Shown here: positions 26,019-33,853 of the stretch, piece after piece
Position numbering within the stretch: the first letter of the stretch is position 1
Layout of the letters: each line of letters begins with the position of its first letter
Program-made: the position numbers and the translations under genes
Origin: Ardenticatenaceae bacterium
Lineage (GTDB): Bacteria > Chloroflexota > Anaerolineae > Promineifilales > Promineifilaceae
Reading direction: 5' to 3'
Assembly (NCBI GenBank): GCA_020634395.1
Contig: JACKBU010000018.1
Span: forward strand, 1 to 64,000
Length of the DNA stretch: 64,000 nt
Notes under the pieces: generated by a model
Databases searched by the model: none
What the model was told of the DNA's origin: nothing
Seen by the model: the letters and a program-made list of their open reading frames with translations, nothing else

Positions 26019-26675
26019 ATGAGTGACTTTCCGATTAGCATACAGGTGATGCATACGTTTTACCGGACTTATGGCAAGCGGTTGGTGGATTTGCTGGTGA
26101 CGCTGCCCATCTTGATTGTGGGCGCGCCGGTATTTCTGCTGTTGGCGCTGGCCGTGCGCTGGAAACTGGGCGCGCCGGTGCTGTTCCGCCAGGAGCGGCC
26201 GGGGGTCAACGGCCGTCCGTTCACCATCTACAAGTTCCGCACCATGACCGACCGGCGCGACGCCGCCGGTAACCTGCTGCCGGACGGCGAGCGGTTGACC
26301 GCGTTTGGCAAGTTTCTGCGCTCTACCAGCCTGGATGAACTGCCGGAGTTGTGGAACGTGCTGCGGGGGGAGATGAGCCTGGTGGGGCCACGGCCGCTGC
26401 TGATGCATTACCTGGCGTTGTACACGCCGGAGCAGATGCGCCGCCATGCGGTACGGCCGGGGATTACGGGCTGGGCGCAGGTAAACGGCCGTAATGCTTT
26501 GACCTGGGAAGAGAAGTTTGAACGGGACGTATGGTACGTAGACCATCTCTCTTTCTGGTTGGACGTCAAAATCGTCTTGTTTACCTTCCTGAGAATTTTA
26601 AAGCGGGCAGACATTAACCAGGAAGGCCAGGCGACGGTTAAATACTTTACGGGAAGTAACATAAAATCCAACTGA
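26019..26675 (+). CDS. PglC/WcaJ-like initiating sugar-phosphate transferase
   Basis: 218 aa from ATG 26019 (ATG 26049 is also possible and keeps the whole domain). It is a short, PglC-sized member of the bacterial sugar transferase family: a single hydrophobic re-entrant segment (LVDLLVTLPILIVGAPVFLL) followed by FRQERPGVNGRPFTIYKFRT, LDELPELWNVLRGEMSLVGP and RPGITGWAQVNGRN. The catalytic Asp-Glu pair is in LDELPEL. It transfers a sugar-1-phosphate from a UDP-sugar to undecaprenyl phosphate at the cytoplasmic face, starting glycan assembly. The N-formyltransferase, aminotransferase and dehydratase that follow suggest the sugar is a diamino-trideoxy type. Confidence 0.88.
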   Translation: MSDFPISIQVMHTFYRTYGKRLVDLLVTLPILIVGAPVFLLLALAVRWKLGAPVLFRQERPGVNGRPFTIYKFRTMTDRRDAAGNLLPDGERLTAFGKFLRSTSLDELPELWNVLRGEMSLVGPRPLLMHYLALYTPEQMRRHAVRPGITGWAQVNGRNALTWEEKFERDVWYVDHLSFWLDVKIVLFTFLRILKRADINQEGQATVKYFTGSNIKSN

Positions 26676-26677
26676 CC

Positions 26678-27466
26678 ATGAGTCAAACTAATTTACGCAT
26701 TGCTTTTGCCGGCGATCGGGATATTGCCGTCTGGGTATTGGAATTTCTGCTGCAAGCAGGAGTTTACCCGGAGATACTTTTGGTATCTGCTCCTGAACGC
26801 GCTTCGCACGCCGATCAACTTAGAGAATTATGCTCATTTTTGCCCCCCGAAAGGATATTGGTTGGGAAGGCGTTTCGCAGTGAGCCAGGAATTGAACTTC
26901 TTTCCTCGTTGCAGCTTGACTATGTGATCGGTATTCATTTTCCATACATCATTCCAGAGTCTGTGCTAGCTATTCCTAAAATAGGCGTTTTAAATTTACA
27001 CCCAGCCTACTTGCCGTACAATCGTGGCTGGCATACACCCAGCTGGGCTATCTTGGAAGGGACACCTGTAGGCGCAACGCTTCATTTCATGGATGCTGGC
27101 GTCGATACTGGGGATATTGTGCATCAGAAGAAAGTTCCTGTATCGCCGGGGGATACGGCTCACACGTTGTATCGAAAACTGAAAAACTGTGAACTGGTTA
27201 CGTTTCAGGAAGCCTGGCCAAGTATTGTCAGTGGTGGTTATGTGAGGCAGCGTCAGCAGGGGAGCGCGGGCACTGAGCATAAACGAAGCGAGTTGTTTAC
27301 CAGTGAAGTTCAAGAAATTGACCTTGATCAAGTGGTGGAAGCGGGCGAGCTCCTGCGCCGCCTGCGTGCGTTGACCACCAGCCAAATTGAGGAAGCTGCT
27401 TACTTCGTCGAAAATGGGCGGCGTTTTCGGGTTCAAGTCACGGTTGTAGAAGACAAGGATGAATAA
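26678..27466 (+). CDS. Sugar N-formyltransferase (Fmt-like)
   Basis: 262 aa of the formyltransferase fold. The catalytic Asn and His lie in GVLNLHPAYLPYNRGWH and the catalytic Asp in FMDAGVDTGDIVHQ, the triad shared by Fmt, ArnA and the sugar formyltransferases (VioF, QdtF, WbtJ, WbkC). It lacks the C-terminal tRNA-binding domain of Met-tRNA formyltransferase, and its genomic setting is glycan synthesis. Expected reaction: transfer of formyl from N10-formyl-THF to the 4-amino group of a dideoxy or trideoxy NDP-sugar. It starts two bases after the PglC-like stop. Confidence 0.83.
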   Translation: MSQTNLRIAFAGDRDIAVWVLEFLLQAGVYPEILLVSAPERASHADQLRELCSFLPPERILVGKAFRSEPGIELLSSLQLDYVIGIHFPYIIPESVLAIPKIGVLNLHPAYLPYNRGWHTPSWAILEGTPVGATLHFMDAGVDTGDIVHQKKVPVSPGDTAHTLYRKLKNCELVTFQEAWPSIVSGGYVRQRQQGSAGTEHKRSELFTSEVQEIDLDQVVEAGELLRRLRALTTSQIEEAAYFVENGRRFRVQVTVVEDKDE

Positions 27467-27580
27467 CTTTCATTTCATTTTGCGAAGCGTGGTGGTGCAA
27501 GACGTGGGGGCGGGGGAAACGGCCGTGGGTAATCCGGCGCGTTCCAAAAAGAAGTAACTTGTTAAAACATCGCGCGGCGC

Positions 27581-27613
27581 AGATTGGACCAATCTTGGAG
27601 ATTGGTCCAATCT
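27581..27613. repeat. Perfect inverted repeat, 15-bp arms
   Basis: AGATTGGACCAATCT (27581-27595) and AGATTGGTCCAATCT (27599-27613) with a three-base centre. Each arm is also nearly self-complementary, so a cruciform or two alternative hairpins can form. It lies in the 213-bp spacer between the formyltransferase and the aminotransferase and looks like a mobile or dispersed palindrome. Confidence 0.75.
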
Positions 27614-27679
27614 AAAGGCAGCGGATAGCATTGGGGAGAAAAGCAGGCGTCCCGCCTGCGCTCCCAGGAGTAATCGTTA

Positions 27680-28822
27680 TTGAGTAAGCCACGTATTTAT
27701 CTATCCCCCCCGCATATGTCCGGCCTGGAACAGCAGTATGTCCAGGCCGCTTTTGCGTCTAATTGGGTTGCGCCTTTAGGGCCGAACGTCGACGCTTTTG
27801 AGGCGGAGTTTGGCGCGGCCGTCGGCGCGCTGTATGCCCTGGCGTTGAGTTCCGGCACGGCAGCGCTGCACCTGGCCCTGCTGCACCTGGGCATTGGTCC
27901 CGGCGACGAGGTGGCCGTGTCGACACTGACCTTTGCCGCCAGCGTCAATCCGATTTTGTACGTGGGGGCCAGGCCGGTGTTTATCGACAGCGAAACGGCT
28001 TCCTGGAACATGGACCCGGAGCTGCTGGCCGGTTTTCTGGCGGAGCGGGCGCGGCAAAAGCGGCTGCCCCAGGCGGTGATCCTGGTGCATTTGTACGGGC
28101 AAAGCGCCGACATTGCGCCCATCCTGGCGACCTGCCAGCAGTATGGCGTGCCGCTGATTGAAGATGCGGCCGAGGCGCTGGGGGCGACGTACCAGGGGCA
28201 GTCGCCGGGCACGTTTGGCACGGCGGGGATCTTCTCGTTTAACGGCAACAAGATTATCACCACGTCGGGCGGGGGGATGCTGGTGTCGGCCGATAAGGCG
28301 CTGATCGACCATGCGCGCAAGCTGGCGACGCAGGCGCGAGAGCCGGCGGCGCATTATGAGCATACGGAGATTGGTTATAATTACCGGTTGAGCAACGTGC
28401 TGGCGGGTATTGGGCGGGGGCAGCTGCAGGTGCTGGGGGAGCGGGTGGCGGCCTGCCGGCGCAACTTTGCGGCTTACCAGGCGGCGCTGGGGGAGTGCCC
28501 CGGCCTGACGTTTATGCCGGAAGCGCCCTGGGGCTGCCATACACGCTGGCTGACGACGCTGACCATCGATCCGGCGCAGTTTGGCGCGGACCGGGAAACG
28601 GTGCGGCTGGCGCTGGAGGCGGAGAATATTGAATCACGGCCGTTATGGAAGCCGATGCACCTGCAGCCGGTGTTCGCCGGGTATGAAAGCGTGGGGGGAG
28701 CGGTGGCGGCGAAACTGTTTGCCGACGGCCTATGCCTGCCCTCCGGCAGCGACCTGACCGAAGCGGACCGGGAGCGGGTAACGGCCGTGGTACGAAGCGT
28801 GCAGACTGCGGCCGGCCGGTGA
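27680..28822 (+). CDS. PglE-like DegT/DnrJ/EryC1 sugar aminotransferase
   Basis: 380 aa PLP enzyme from TTG 27680, supported by AGGAG nine bases upstream. RIYLSPPHMSGLEQQYV and SNWVAPLGPNVDAFEAEF resemble PglE and related UDP-4-keto-6-deoxy-GlcNAc 4-aminotransferases. The PLP lysine is K191 in FSFNGNKIITTSGGG; phosphate and ring contacts are in SSGTAALHLAL and EDAAEALGATY. Expected product: a UDP-4-amino-4,6-dideoxy-N-acetylhexosamine, the natural substrate for the formyltransferase just upstream. GC-rich core composition with two ACGGCCGT words. Confidence 0.88.
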   Translation: MSKPRIYLSPPHMSGLEQQYVQAAFASNWVAPLGPNVDAFEAEFGAAVGALYALALSSGTAALHLALLHLGIGPGDEVAVSTLTFAASVNPILYVGARPVFIDSETASWNMDPELLAGFLAERARQKRLPQAVILVHLYGQSADIAPILATCQQYGVPLIEDAAEALGATYQGQSPGTFGTAGIFSFNGNKIITTSGGGMLVSADKALIDHARKLATQAREPAAHYEHTEIGYNYRLSNVLAGIGRGQLQVLGERVAACRRNFAAYQAALGECPGLTFMPEAPWGCHTRWLTTLTIDPAQFGADRETVRLALEAENIESRPLWKPMHLQPVFAGYESVGGAVAAKLFADGLCLPSGSDLTEADRERVTAVVRSVQTAAGR

Positions 28823-29028
28823 TCTTTTTAACCTGCGTCGTAATGTTGGGGGCCTACAGTGCAAGGGTCGGGGCTTTGCTGGCAGTTCCCGTGCAGACCG
28901 GCGGCTGTATTGAAACATGCAGCCAGGTCATAGGCTCTTTGCCCTATTGCCAAATCGTTGACCTTCCCGTATAAAACCACAAGGGGTAAAGTCCACTGAA
29001 GCGCACAACGTAAGGAGTAACAGCGCGT

Positions 29029-30969
29029 ATGTACCTAACGAATTTGCGGAATCGACATTTTTTCTTGCTAGATGGGTTGACCTTGTGCCTGACACCGACG
29101 CTGGCGATATTGCTGCGGCTGGACCGGTTAGAAGTCCCCCTCAACTTTTTGCATGGTTTGTTGATTTACACGGCCGTGGCCCTGGTGGTGCGCCTGCTCA
29201 CCTTTTACCAGTTGGGTCTGTACCGGCGCTTCTGGCGGTATGCCAGCATTGACGAACTGAGCCAGATTGCCGTGGCGGTTTTTATCTCCAGCCTGTTTGT
29301 GTGGCTGGTGGTAACGGCCGTGCGGGCGCTGCTGCCAGTAGCCCTGCCGCGTTCCGTCTTTGTGATTGATACGCTGCTGGTGCTGCTCTTTGTGGGCGGC
29401 AGCCGCTTTAGCGTGCGCCTGGGCGCCCAGCGGCGCAAGCGGCCCAACGGCCATGGGCGGCGCATCCTGGTGGTGGGGGCCGGCGACGCCGGGTCGATGA
29501 TTGCCCGGGAAATCCTGCACAACCCGCAGTTGAACCTGACGCCGGTGGGCTTTGTGGATGATGATGTACGCAAGCACCATATGCAGATTTATGGCCTGCC
29601 GGTGCTGGGCGGCCAGGAAGACCTGCCGGCGCTGGTGGACAAGTACCAGATAGACCGGGTGATTATTGCCATGCCGACAGCACCAGGGCAGGTGATCCGG
29701 CAGGTGGCCACGCTGTGCGAAAAGCTGGAGGTGGAAACCAAGATACTGCCGGGCATGTATGAGCTGGTGGACGGCACAGTGACGGTGAAACAACTGCGCG
29801 ACGTGGCTATCGAAGACCTGCTGCGCCGCAACCCCATCCAGACCGACACGGCGGCGGTGCGGGAACTGATCGCCGGACGCCGGGTGTTGATTACCGGCGG
29901 CGGCGGCTCGATTGGCAGCGAACTGTGCCGCCAGGTGCTGCGCTGCCAGCCCAAAGAGCTGGTGGTGTTGGGGCACGGGGAGAATTCGATCTTTGAGATT
30001 CACAATGAGCTGCGCCGCCTGGACCGGCCGGAGACGAAGATAACGGCCGTGATTGCCGACGTGCGTTTCGCCGAGCAGATGGAAGCGATTTTTGAACAGT
30101 ACCGGCCGGAAATCGTGTTCCACACGGCGGCGCATAAACACGTGCCGCTGATGGAGCTAAACCCGGCGGAGGCCATCACCAACAATGTGTTGGGCACGCG
30201 CAACGTGGTACGGGCGGCAACGGCCGTGGGCGTGGCCCACTTTGTGATGATTTCTACCGACAAAGCGGTGAACCCCACAAGCGTGATGGGCGCCAGCAAA
30301 CGGACGGGAGAACTGCTGGTGCACCAGGCAGCACGGCAGAGCGGGCAGGCGTTTGTGGCTGTGCGCTTTGGCAACGTGCTGGGCAGCCGGGGCAGCGTGG
30401 TGCTGACCTTCCAGAAGCAAATTGCCGCGGGCGGGCCGGTGACGGTGACCGATCCGGAGATGACCCGCTTCTTCATGACTATCCCGGAGGCGGTGCAGCT
30501 GGTACTGCAAGCGGCCGTGTTGGGTAAAGGCGGCGAGGTGTTTGTGCTGGACATGGGCGAGCCGGTGAAGATTGTGGACCTGGCACGCGATTTGATAGAA
30601 TTGTCTGGCCTGGAAGTGGGGCGGGACGTGGAGATCCAGTTTAGCGGCGTGCGGCCGGGCGAGAAGCTGTATGAAGAGCTGTTTGTGCCCGGCGAGCAGT
30701 ACCATCGCACCCACCACGAGAAAATCTTTATTGCCGGCAACGCCAGCAGCTTTGTGCCGGCGGACCTGGAAGAAAGTTTGAGCGGGCTGGCGGCCTCGGC
30801 GGCGCGCCATGATACGGAAGCGATTATTCGCGGCCTGCAGAACCTGATTCCAGAGTATGAGCCGATGCGCCCGGTCACTGCGGTGAAAGAGCCTGCGGCC
30901 GCTAAAGAAGAGCGTGTGGTGCGGCTGCCCGGCGAGGTGAAACTACCAGGCTCCGTGCAGGCGGGTTAA
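29029..30969 (+). CDS. PglF/WbpM-like UDP-sugar 4,6-dehydratase
   Basis: 646 aa membrane-bound nucleoside-diphosphate sugar dehydratase. Four N-terminal hydrophobic segments (about residues 10-125) precede a CoA-binding-like Rossmann domain (ILVVGAGDAGSMIAREIL). The catalytic SDR domain follows, with LITGGGGSIGSELCRQVL near 288. In the active site the usual Tyr of YxxxK is Met (SVMGASKR), the hallmark of the WbpM/PglF/FlaA1 group. It would convert UDP-GlcNAc to the 4-keto-6-deoxy sugar aminated by the PglE-like enzyme. AAGGAG is ten bases before the ATG, and a 206-bp spacer before it could carry a promoter. Confidence 0.92.
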   Translation: MYLTNLRNRHFFLLDGLTLCLTPTLAILLRLDRLEVPLNFLHGLLIYTAVALVVRLLTFYQLGLYRRFWRYASIDELSQIAVAVFISSLFVWLVVTAVRALLPVALPRSVFVIDTLLVLLFVGGSRFSVRLGAQRRKRPNGHGRRILVVGAGDAGSMIAREILHNPQLNLTPVGFVDDDVRKHHMQIYGLPVLGGQEDLPALVDKYQIDRVIIAMPTAPGQVIRQVATLCEKLEVETKILPGMYELVDGTVTVKQLRDVAIEDLLRRNPIQTDTAAVRELIAGRRVLITGGGGSIGSELCRQVLRCQPKELVVLGHGENSIFEIHNELRRLDRPETKITAVIADVRFAEQMEAIFEQYRPEIVFHTAAHKHVPLMELNPAEAITNNVLGTRNVVRAATAVGVAHFVMISTDKAVNPTSVMGASKRTGELLVHQAARQSGQAFVAVRFGNVLGSRGSVVLTFQKQIAAGGPVTVTDPEMTRFFMTIPEAVQLVLQAAVLGKGGEVFVLDMGEPVKIVDLARDLIELSGLEVGRDVEIQFSGVRPGEKLYEELFVPGEQYHRTHHEKIFIAGNASSFVPADLEESLSGLAASAARHDTEAIIRGLQNLIPEYEPMRPVTAVKEPAAAKEERVVRLPGEVKLPGSVQAG

Positions 30970-31019
30970 CAAAATGCTGTTTTCGGACTTTCTTTGTGGA
31001 AAGTAGTGGGAGCAGGTAA

Positions 31020-32171
31020 ATGAGGCTGCGTACGGAAACTGCGCTGTGGCCGGAGGCGGCGACAGCGCGTTTTATTTTAGAGCAGTTGACAGCGGCGCCG
31101 GGCAGCGTTTTGTCGGGGCGGCCGCAGCCGGCTGTGCCGGCGGCAGAGGTGGCGGCCTGGCTGGTGGGGCAGGGGCTGGGGCCGCTGGCGTATGCGCGCT
31201 GCGGCCGTAACTGGCCGGAATTGGGCGCGGCCTTACAGGCAGACCGGGTATCGGCGGCGGCGGAGAGCAGCCTGCAACTGGCGAATATGGAACAACTGCA
31301 AGCTGCGTTTGGCGCGGCCGGGCTGCCGCTGGTGCTGCTGAAGGGAGCGGCGCTGGGGCTGGGCGTGTACGATGAGCCGGCGCAGCGCACGATGACGGAC
31401 GTAGACCTGTGGCTGCAGGCGGGGCAAATGCCGCTGGCGGCCCAGGTGATGGCGGAGTTGGGGTATCAGTCATCGGTGAAGGGGGAACGGCCGTTGGCCC
31501 TGGAACGGCTTTCTCGGGGTGAGATTCGCTTTGTGCGGCCGGGCTGGGAAACCGGACTAGTAGAAATTCACTGGTCGCCCTTTTTAGGCTGGTGGCTCAC
31601 ACGTACGGCGGCGGTGGAGGACCAGGCCATCTGGGCGCGGTTGGAGCCGCTGGGCGGGGAAACGGCCGTGTACCAACTGGCCCCGGAGGACATGGTGATT
31701 CACCTGGCGGTGCATACGGCCGTGAACCACCAGTTTGGCATGTCGGCGCTGCGCAGCCTGGTGGACATTGCCCTGACGGCCGAAAAGCGGGGCGTGGATT
31801 GGGGGGAGGTAGCGGAACGGGCGCGCGCCTGGCGGGTGGGCACGGCCGTGTACACCGTGCTGGACCTGCTGGATGCCCTGATTGGCGTGGCGGGGATGGC
31901 CGAGGCGGTGGAGACGATACGGCCGTCGGCCCTGAGGCGCTGGCTGCTGCGCCGGTTTGTGACGCCGGAGAGTGTGCTGGCGGGGCAGGATTGGCGGCAT
32001 GGCTGGCAGCGGTATCTCCTTTTGCTGCTGCTGGTTGACCGGGCGCGGGATATGGCGCGGCTGGTGGGGCGGACGTTGTGGCCGGAGCAGGAATGGCTTA
32101 CGGCGCGGTATGGGGAGCCGACGGGGCATGGGCGGCATTTGTGGCGGCTGGTGAAGGAGCGGGGGGTGTAA
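31020..32171 (+). CDS. Uncharacterised nucleotidyltransferase-fold protein (PF14907-like)
   Basis: 383 aa. LVLLKGAALGLGVYDEPAQR and TMTDVDLWL near residue 110 form the G-x-D-x-D nucleotidyltransferase core of the NTP_transf_5 family. LVEIHWSP and MVIHLAVHTAVNHQFG are the other conserved points of that family. The C-terminal third is helical. Members are common in exopolysaccharide clusters, but their substrate is not established. GGAGCAGG precedes the ATG. The gene is followed by a G-rich minisatellite and a terminator. Confidence 0.75.
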   Translation: MRLRTETALWPEAATARFILEQLTAAPGSVLSGRPQPAVPAAEVAAWLVGQGLGPLAYARCGRNWPELGAALQADRVSAAAESSLQLANMEQLQAAFGAAGLPLVLLKGAALGLGVYDEPAQRTMTDVDLWLQAGQMPLAAQVMAELGYQSSVKGERPLALERLSRGEIRFVRPGWETGLVEIHWSPFLGWWLTRTAAVEDQAIWARLEPLGGETAVYQLAPEDMVIHLAVHTAVNHQFGMSALRSLVDIALTAEKRGVDWGEVAERARAWRVGTAVYTVLDLLDALIGVAGMAEAVETIRPSALRRWLLRRFVTPESVLAGQDWRHGWQRYLLLLLLVDRARDMARLVGRTLWPEQEWLTARYGEPTGHGRHLWRLVKERGV

Positions 32172-32239
32172 CGGTGTAGGGGTGTGGGGGTGTAGGGGTG
32201 TGGGGTGTGGGGGTGTGGGGGTGTAGGGTGATGGGGTGA
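32172..32239 (+). repeat. G-rich minisatellite with quadruplex potential
   Basis: Imperfect units of the form GTGTAGGGG / TGTGGGGG directly after the nucleotidyltransferase-fold gene. At least six runs of four or more G are separated by TGT or TGTA, an arrangement that can fold as a G-quadruplex in DNA or RNA. Related words occur at 33833-33852 (opposite sense) and 40314-40391. Confidence 0.7.
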
Positions 32240-32243
32240 TGGA

Positions 32244-32267
32244 CCTCGCCGGGGGGCGGGGTTTTTT
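32244..32267 (+). terminator. Rho-independent terminator
   Basis: Stem CCTCGCC / GGCGGGG (one T-G pair), four-base loop, then six T. Placed about 70 bases after the stop of the nucleotidyltransferase-fold gene. Confidence 0.72.
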
Positions 32268-32326
32268 GCTTTTTGGGTGGGGTGTGGTGACAATTGGGTT
32301 TGGCCTTCTGGGGATGAGAAACGCGC

Positions 32327-32359
32327 AACCTCCCGGAGGTACAAAACCTCCAGGAGGTT
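32327..32359. repeat. Dispersed inverted repeat overlapping a ribosome site
   Basis: Second copy of the AACCTCC...GGAGGTT element (compare 1107-1140), with inner CCGGAGG / CCTCCAGG pairing. The right arm supplies the GGAGG that serves the GTG start at 32369, so folding of the repeat in RNA would hide that ribosome site. Confidence 0.6.
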
Positions 32360-32368
32360 GGTAGAACT

Positions 32369-33685
32369 GTGAGCGGATTGTTGGTGCGGGTGTGCCGGGG
32401 GATAACGGCCGTGGAGTGGCTGGTTTTGGCGGCGCTGCTGCCGCTGGTGTTGTTTCCGTCGCCGGTGCGGGCGGCGGCGCTGCTGGTGATCCCGGTGTTG
32501 TGGCTGGCGCGCTGGGGGGCAACCGGGCACCTGATCCCGCCGACGCCGGTCGATTGGTCGCTGCTGGGGCTGCTGTTGATGGCCCTGGTGAGCGAGTATG
32601 CCACGTATGACATGGCCAACAGCCTGGGCAAGCTGGTGGGGCTGGTGTACGGCGTGGCCGTGTTTTATGCGGTCGTGCAGTGGGCGGGCAAGGCCGCGGC
32701 GCGGCTGTGGTGGGGCGTGGCGGTTTTGTATGCGGCGGTGGCGGGGCTGGCGGCGGCCAGCCTGGTTTTGTTTGGCTGGATAGGGAGCGTGCCGGGATTG
32801 GGCGGGCTGCTGGCGCGCGTGCCGGCCCAGATAACGGCACTGGCGCCGGCCAGCGGCGCGGTGAATCCCAACGAGGTGGCGGGGGCGCTGTTGTGGCTGC
32901 TGCCGCTGGCGGCGCTGCTGGCGGCCACGGCCGTTTTGCGGTTCCGCGTCCTGGCGCGGCGGTTCCACTGGTGGGGGGCGGCGCTGCTGGTTGTGCTGCT
33001 GGCGGGCATCGTGCTGGGGCTGCTGGGCGTGCTGGTGCTGACGCGCTCACGGGCGGCGCTGCTGGGCATGGCGGCGGCGCTGGTGTTGATGGGGGCGGTG
33101 GGACTGACGGCCGTGTCGCGCAAGCTGGCGGTGGCGCTGGTGGTTGGCGGGCTGATTGTCGTCGTTGTGGGGGTGCTGGCGGTGGGTCCGGAGCGGGTGA
33201 CGGCCGTGTTTTTTGCGCAGGCGGGCCTGGACAGCGGCGACCCGTTGAATACCCTGGCCGGCCGGGAGGAAATCTGGTCGCGGGCGATTTATGGCCTGCA
33301 GGATTTCCCCTTCACCGGCATGGGAATGAACAATTTTCGCCAGGTGGTGCACATCCTATACCCGCTGTTCCTGGTCTCGCCGGACACGGACATCGCCCAC
33401 GCGCACAATCACTGGCTGCAAGCGGGGCTGGACTTGGGCATTCCGGGCATGATCGCTTATATGGCCCTGTGGCTGGGGCTGGCGGTGATGCTGTGGCAGG
33501 TGTGGCGGCAGGCGCGGGATGGCTGGCTGCGGGTGCTGGCCCTGGGTTTGGCCGGCTGCCTGGCGGCCTATTTTGTGTATGGACTGGTGGATACAGTGGC
33601 GCTGGGCGCGCGACCGGGTTTTGTGTTTTGGGGGCTGGTGGGGCTGATAGGGGCGCTGCATCGAGTGGGGAACGGGGAACGATGA
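32369..33685 (+). CDS. O-antigen ligase-like (Wzy_C) membrane protein
   Basis: 438 aa from GTG 32369, with GGAGG 11 bases upstream. About 11 hydrophobic segments; a long extracytoplasmic loop near residues 285-365 contains NTLAGREEIWSRAIYGLQDF, PFTGMGMNNFRQVV and IAHAHNHWLQAGLDLGI, the Wzy_C motif (conserved Arg in the N-terminal part, H-x2-h-x4-G-h pattern). Members either polymerise repeat units or attach glycan to a lipid or protein. In a lineage expected to lack LPS the acceptor is unlikely to be lipid A; glycoprotein or wall attachment is possible (inference). It ends in a convergent spacer with rsmF. Confidence 0.8.
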   Translation: MSGLLVRVCRGITAVEWLVLAALLPLVLFPSPVRAAALLVIPVLWLARWGATGHLIPPTPVDWSLLGLLLMALVSEYATYDMANSLGKLVGLVYGVAVFYAVVQWAGKAAARLWWGVAVLYAAVAGLAAASLVLFGWIGSVPGLGGLLARVPAQITALAPASGAVNPNEVAGALLWLLPLAALLAATAVLRFRVLARRFHWWGAALLVVLLAGIVLGLLGVLVLTRSRAALLGMAAALVLMGAVGLTAVSRKLAVALVVGGLIVVVVGVLAVGPERVTAVFFAQAGLDSGDPLNTLAGREEIWSRAIYGLQDFPFTGMGMNNFRQVVHILYPLFLVSPDTDIAHAHNHWLQAGLDLGIPGMIAYMALWLGLAVMLWQVWRQARDGWLRVLALGLAGCLAAYFVYGLVDTVALGARPGFVFWGLVGLIGALHRVGNGER

Positions 33686-33736
33686 ACGAGGAACGGGGAA
33701 CGATGAACGGGGAACGAGAGGGGGGGGTGGCAAGTT

Positions 33737-33832
33737 CACCTAGTCACCTAGTCACCTAGTCACCTAGTCACCTAGTCACCTAGTCACCAAGTCACTTAGT
33801 CACCTTGTCCCCTTGTCACTTAGTCACCAAAT
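33737..33832. repeat. Octanucleotide tandem repeat (CACCTAGT)n
   Basis: Twelve consecutive 8-base units: six perfect CACCTAGT, then six with one to three changes (CACCAAGT, CACTTAGT, CACCTTGT and similar). It lies between the convergent ligase-like gene and rsmF, right after a run of GGGGAACGATGAAC-type words (33668-33715). Copy number is likely to vary between strains. Confidence 0.9.
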
Positions 33833-33853
33833 CACCCCTACACCCCCACACTC

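Noticed and set aside
28959..28976. TTGACC ... TATAAA before the PglF-like gene
   Set aside because: Only about seven bases separate the two words; not a workable promoter.
29128..30878. Long minus-strand frames over the PglF-like gene
   Set aside because: His/Arg/Gln- or Ser/Thr-rich antisense translations of a clear dehydratase; no initiation signals.
31584..33050. Minus-strand open frame of 488 codons, very rich in Pro, Ala, Thr and Arg
   Set aside because: It lies antisense to two well-formed genes (the nucleotidyltransferase-fold gene and the O-antigen-ligase-like gene). Its composition is that of a GC-rich shadow frame, with no domain or ribosome site.
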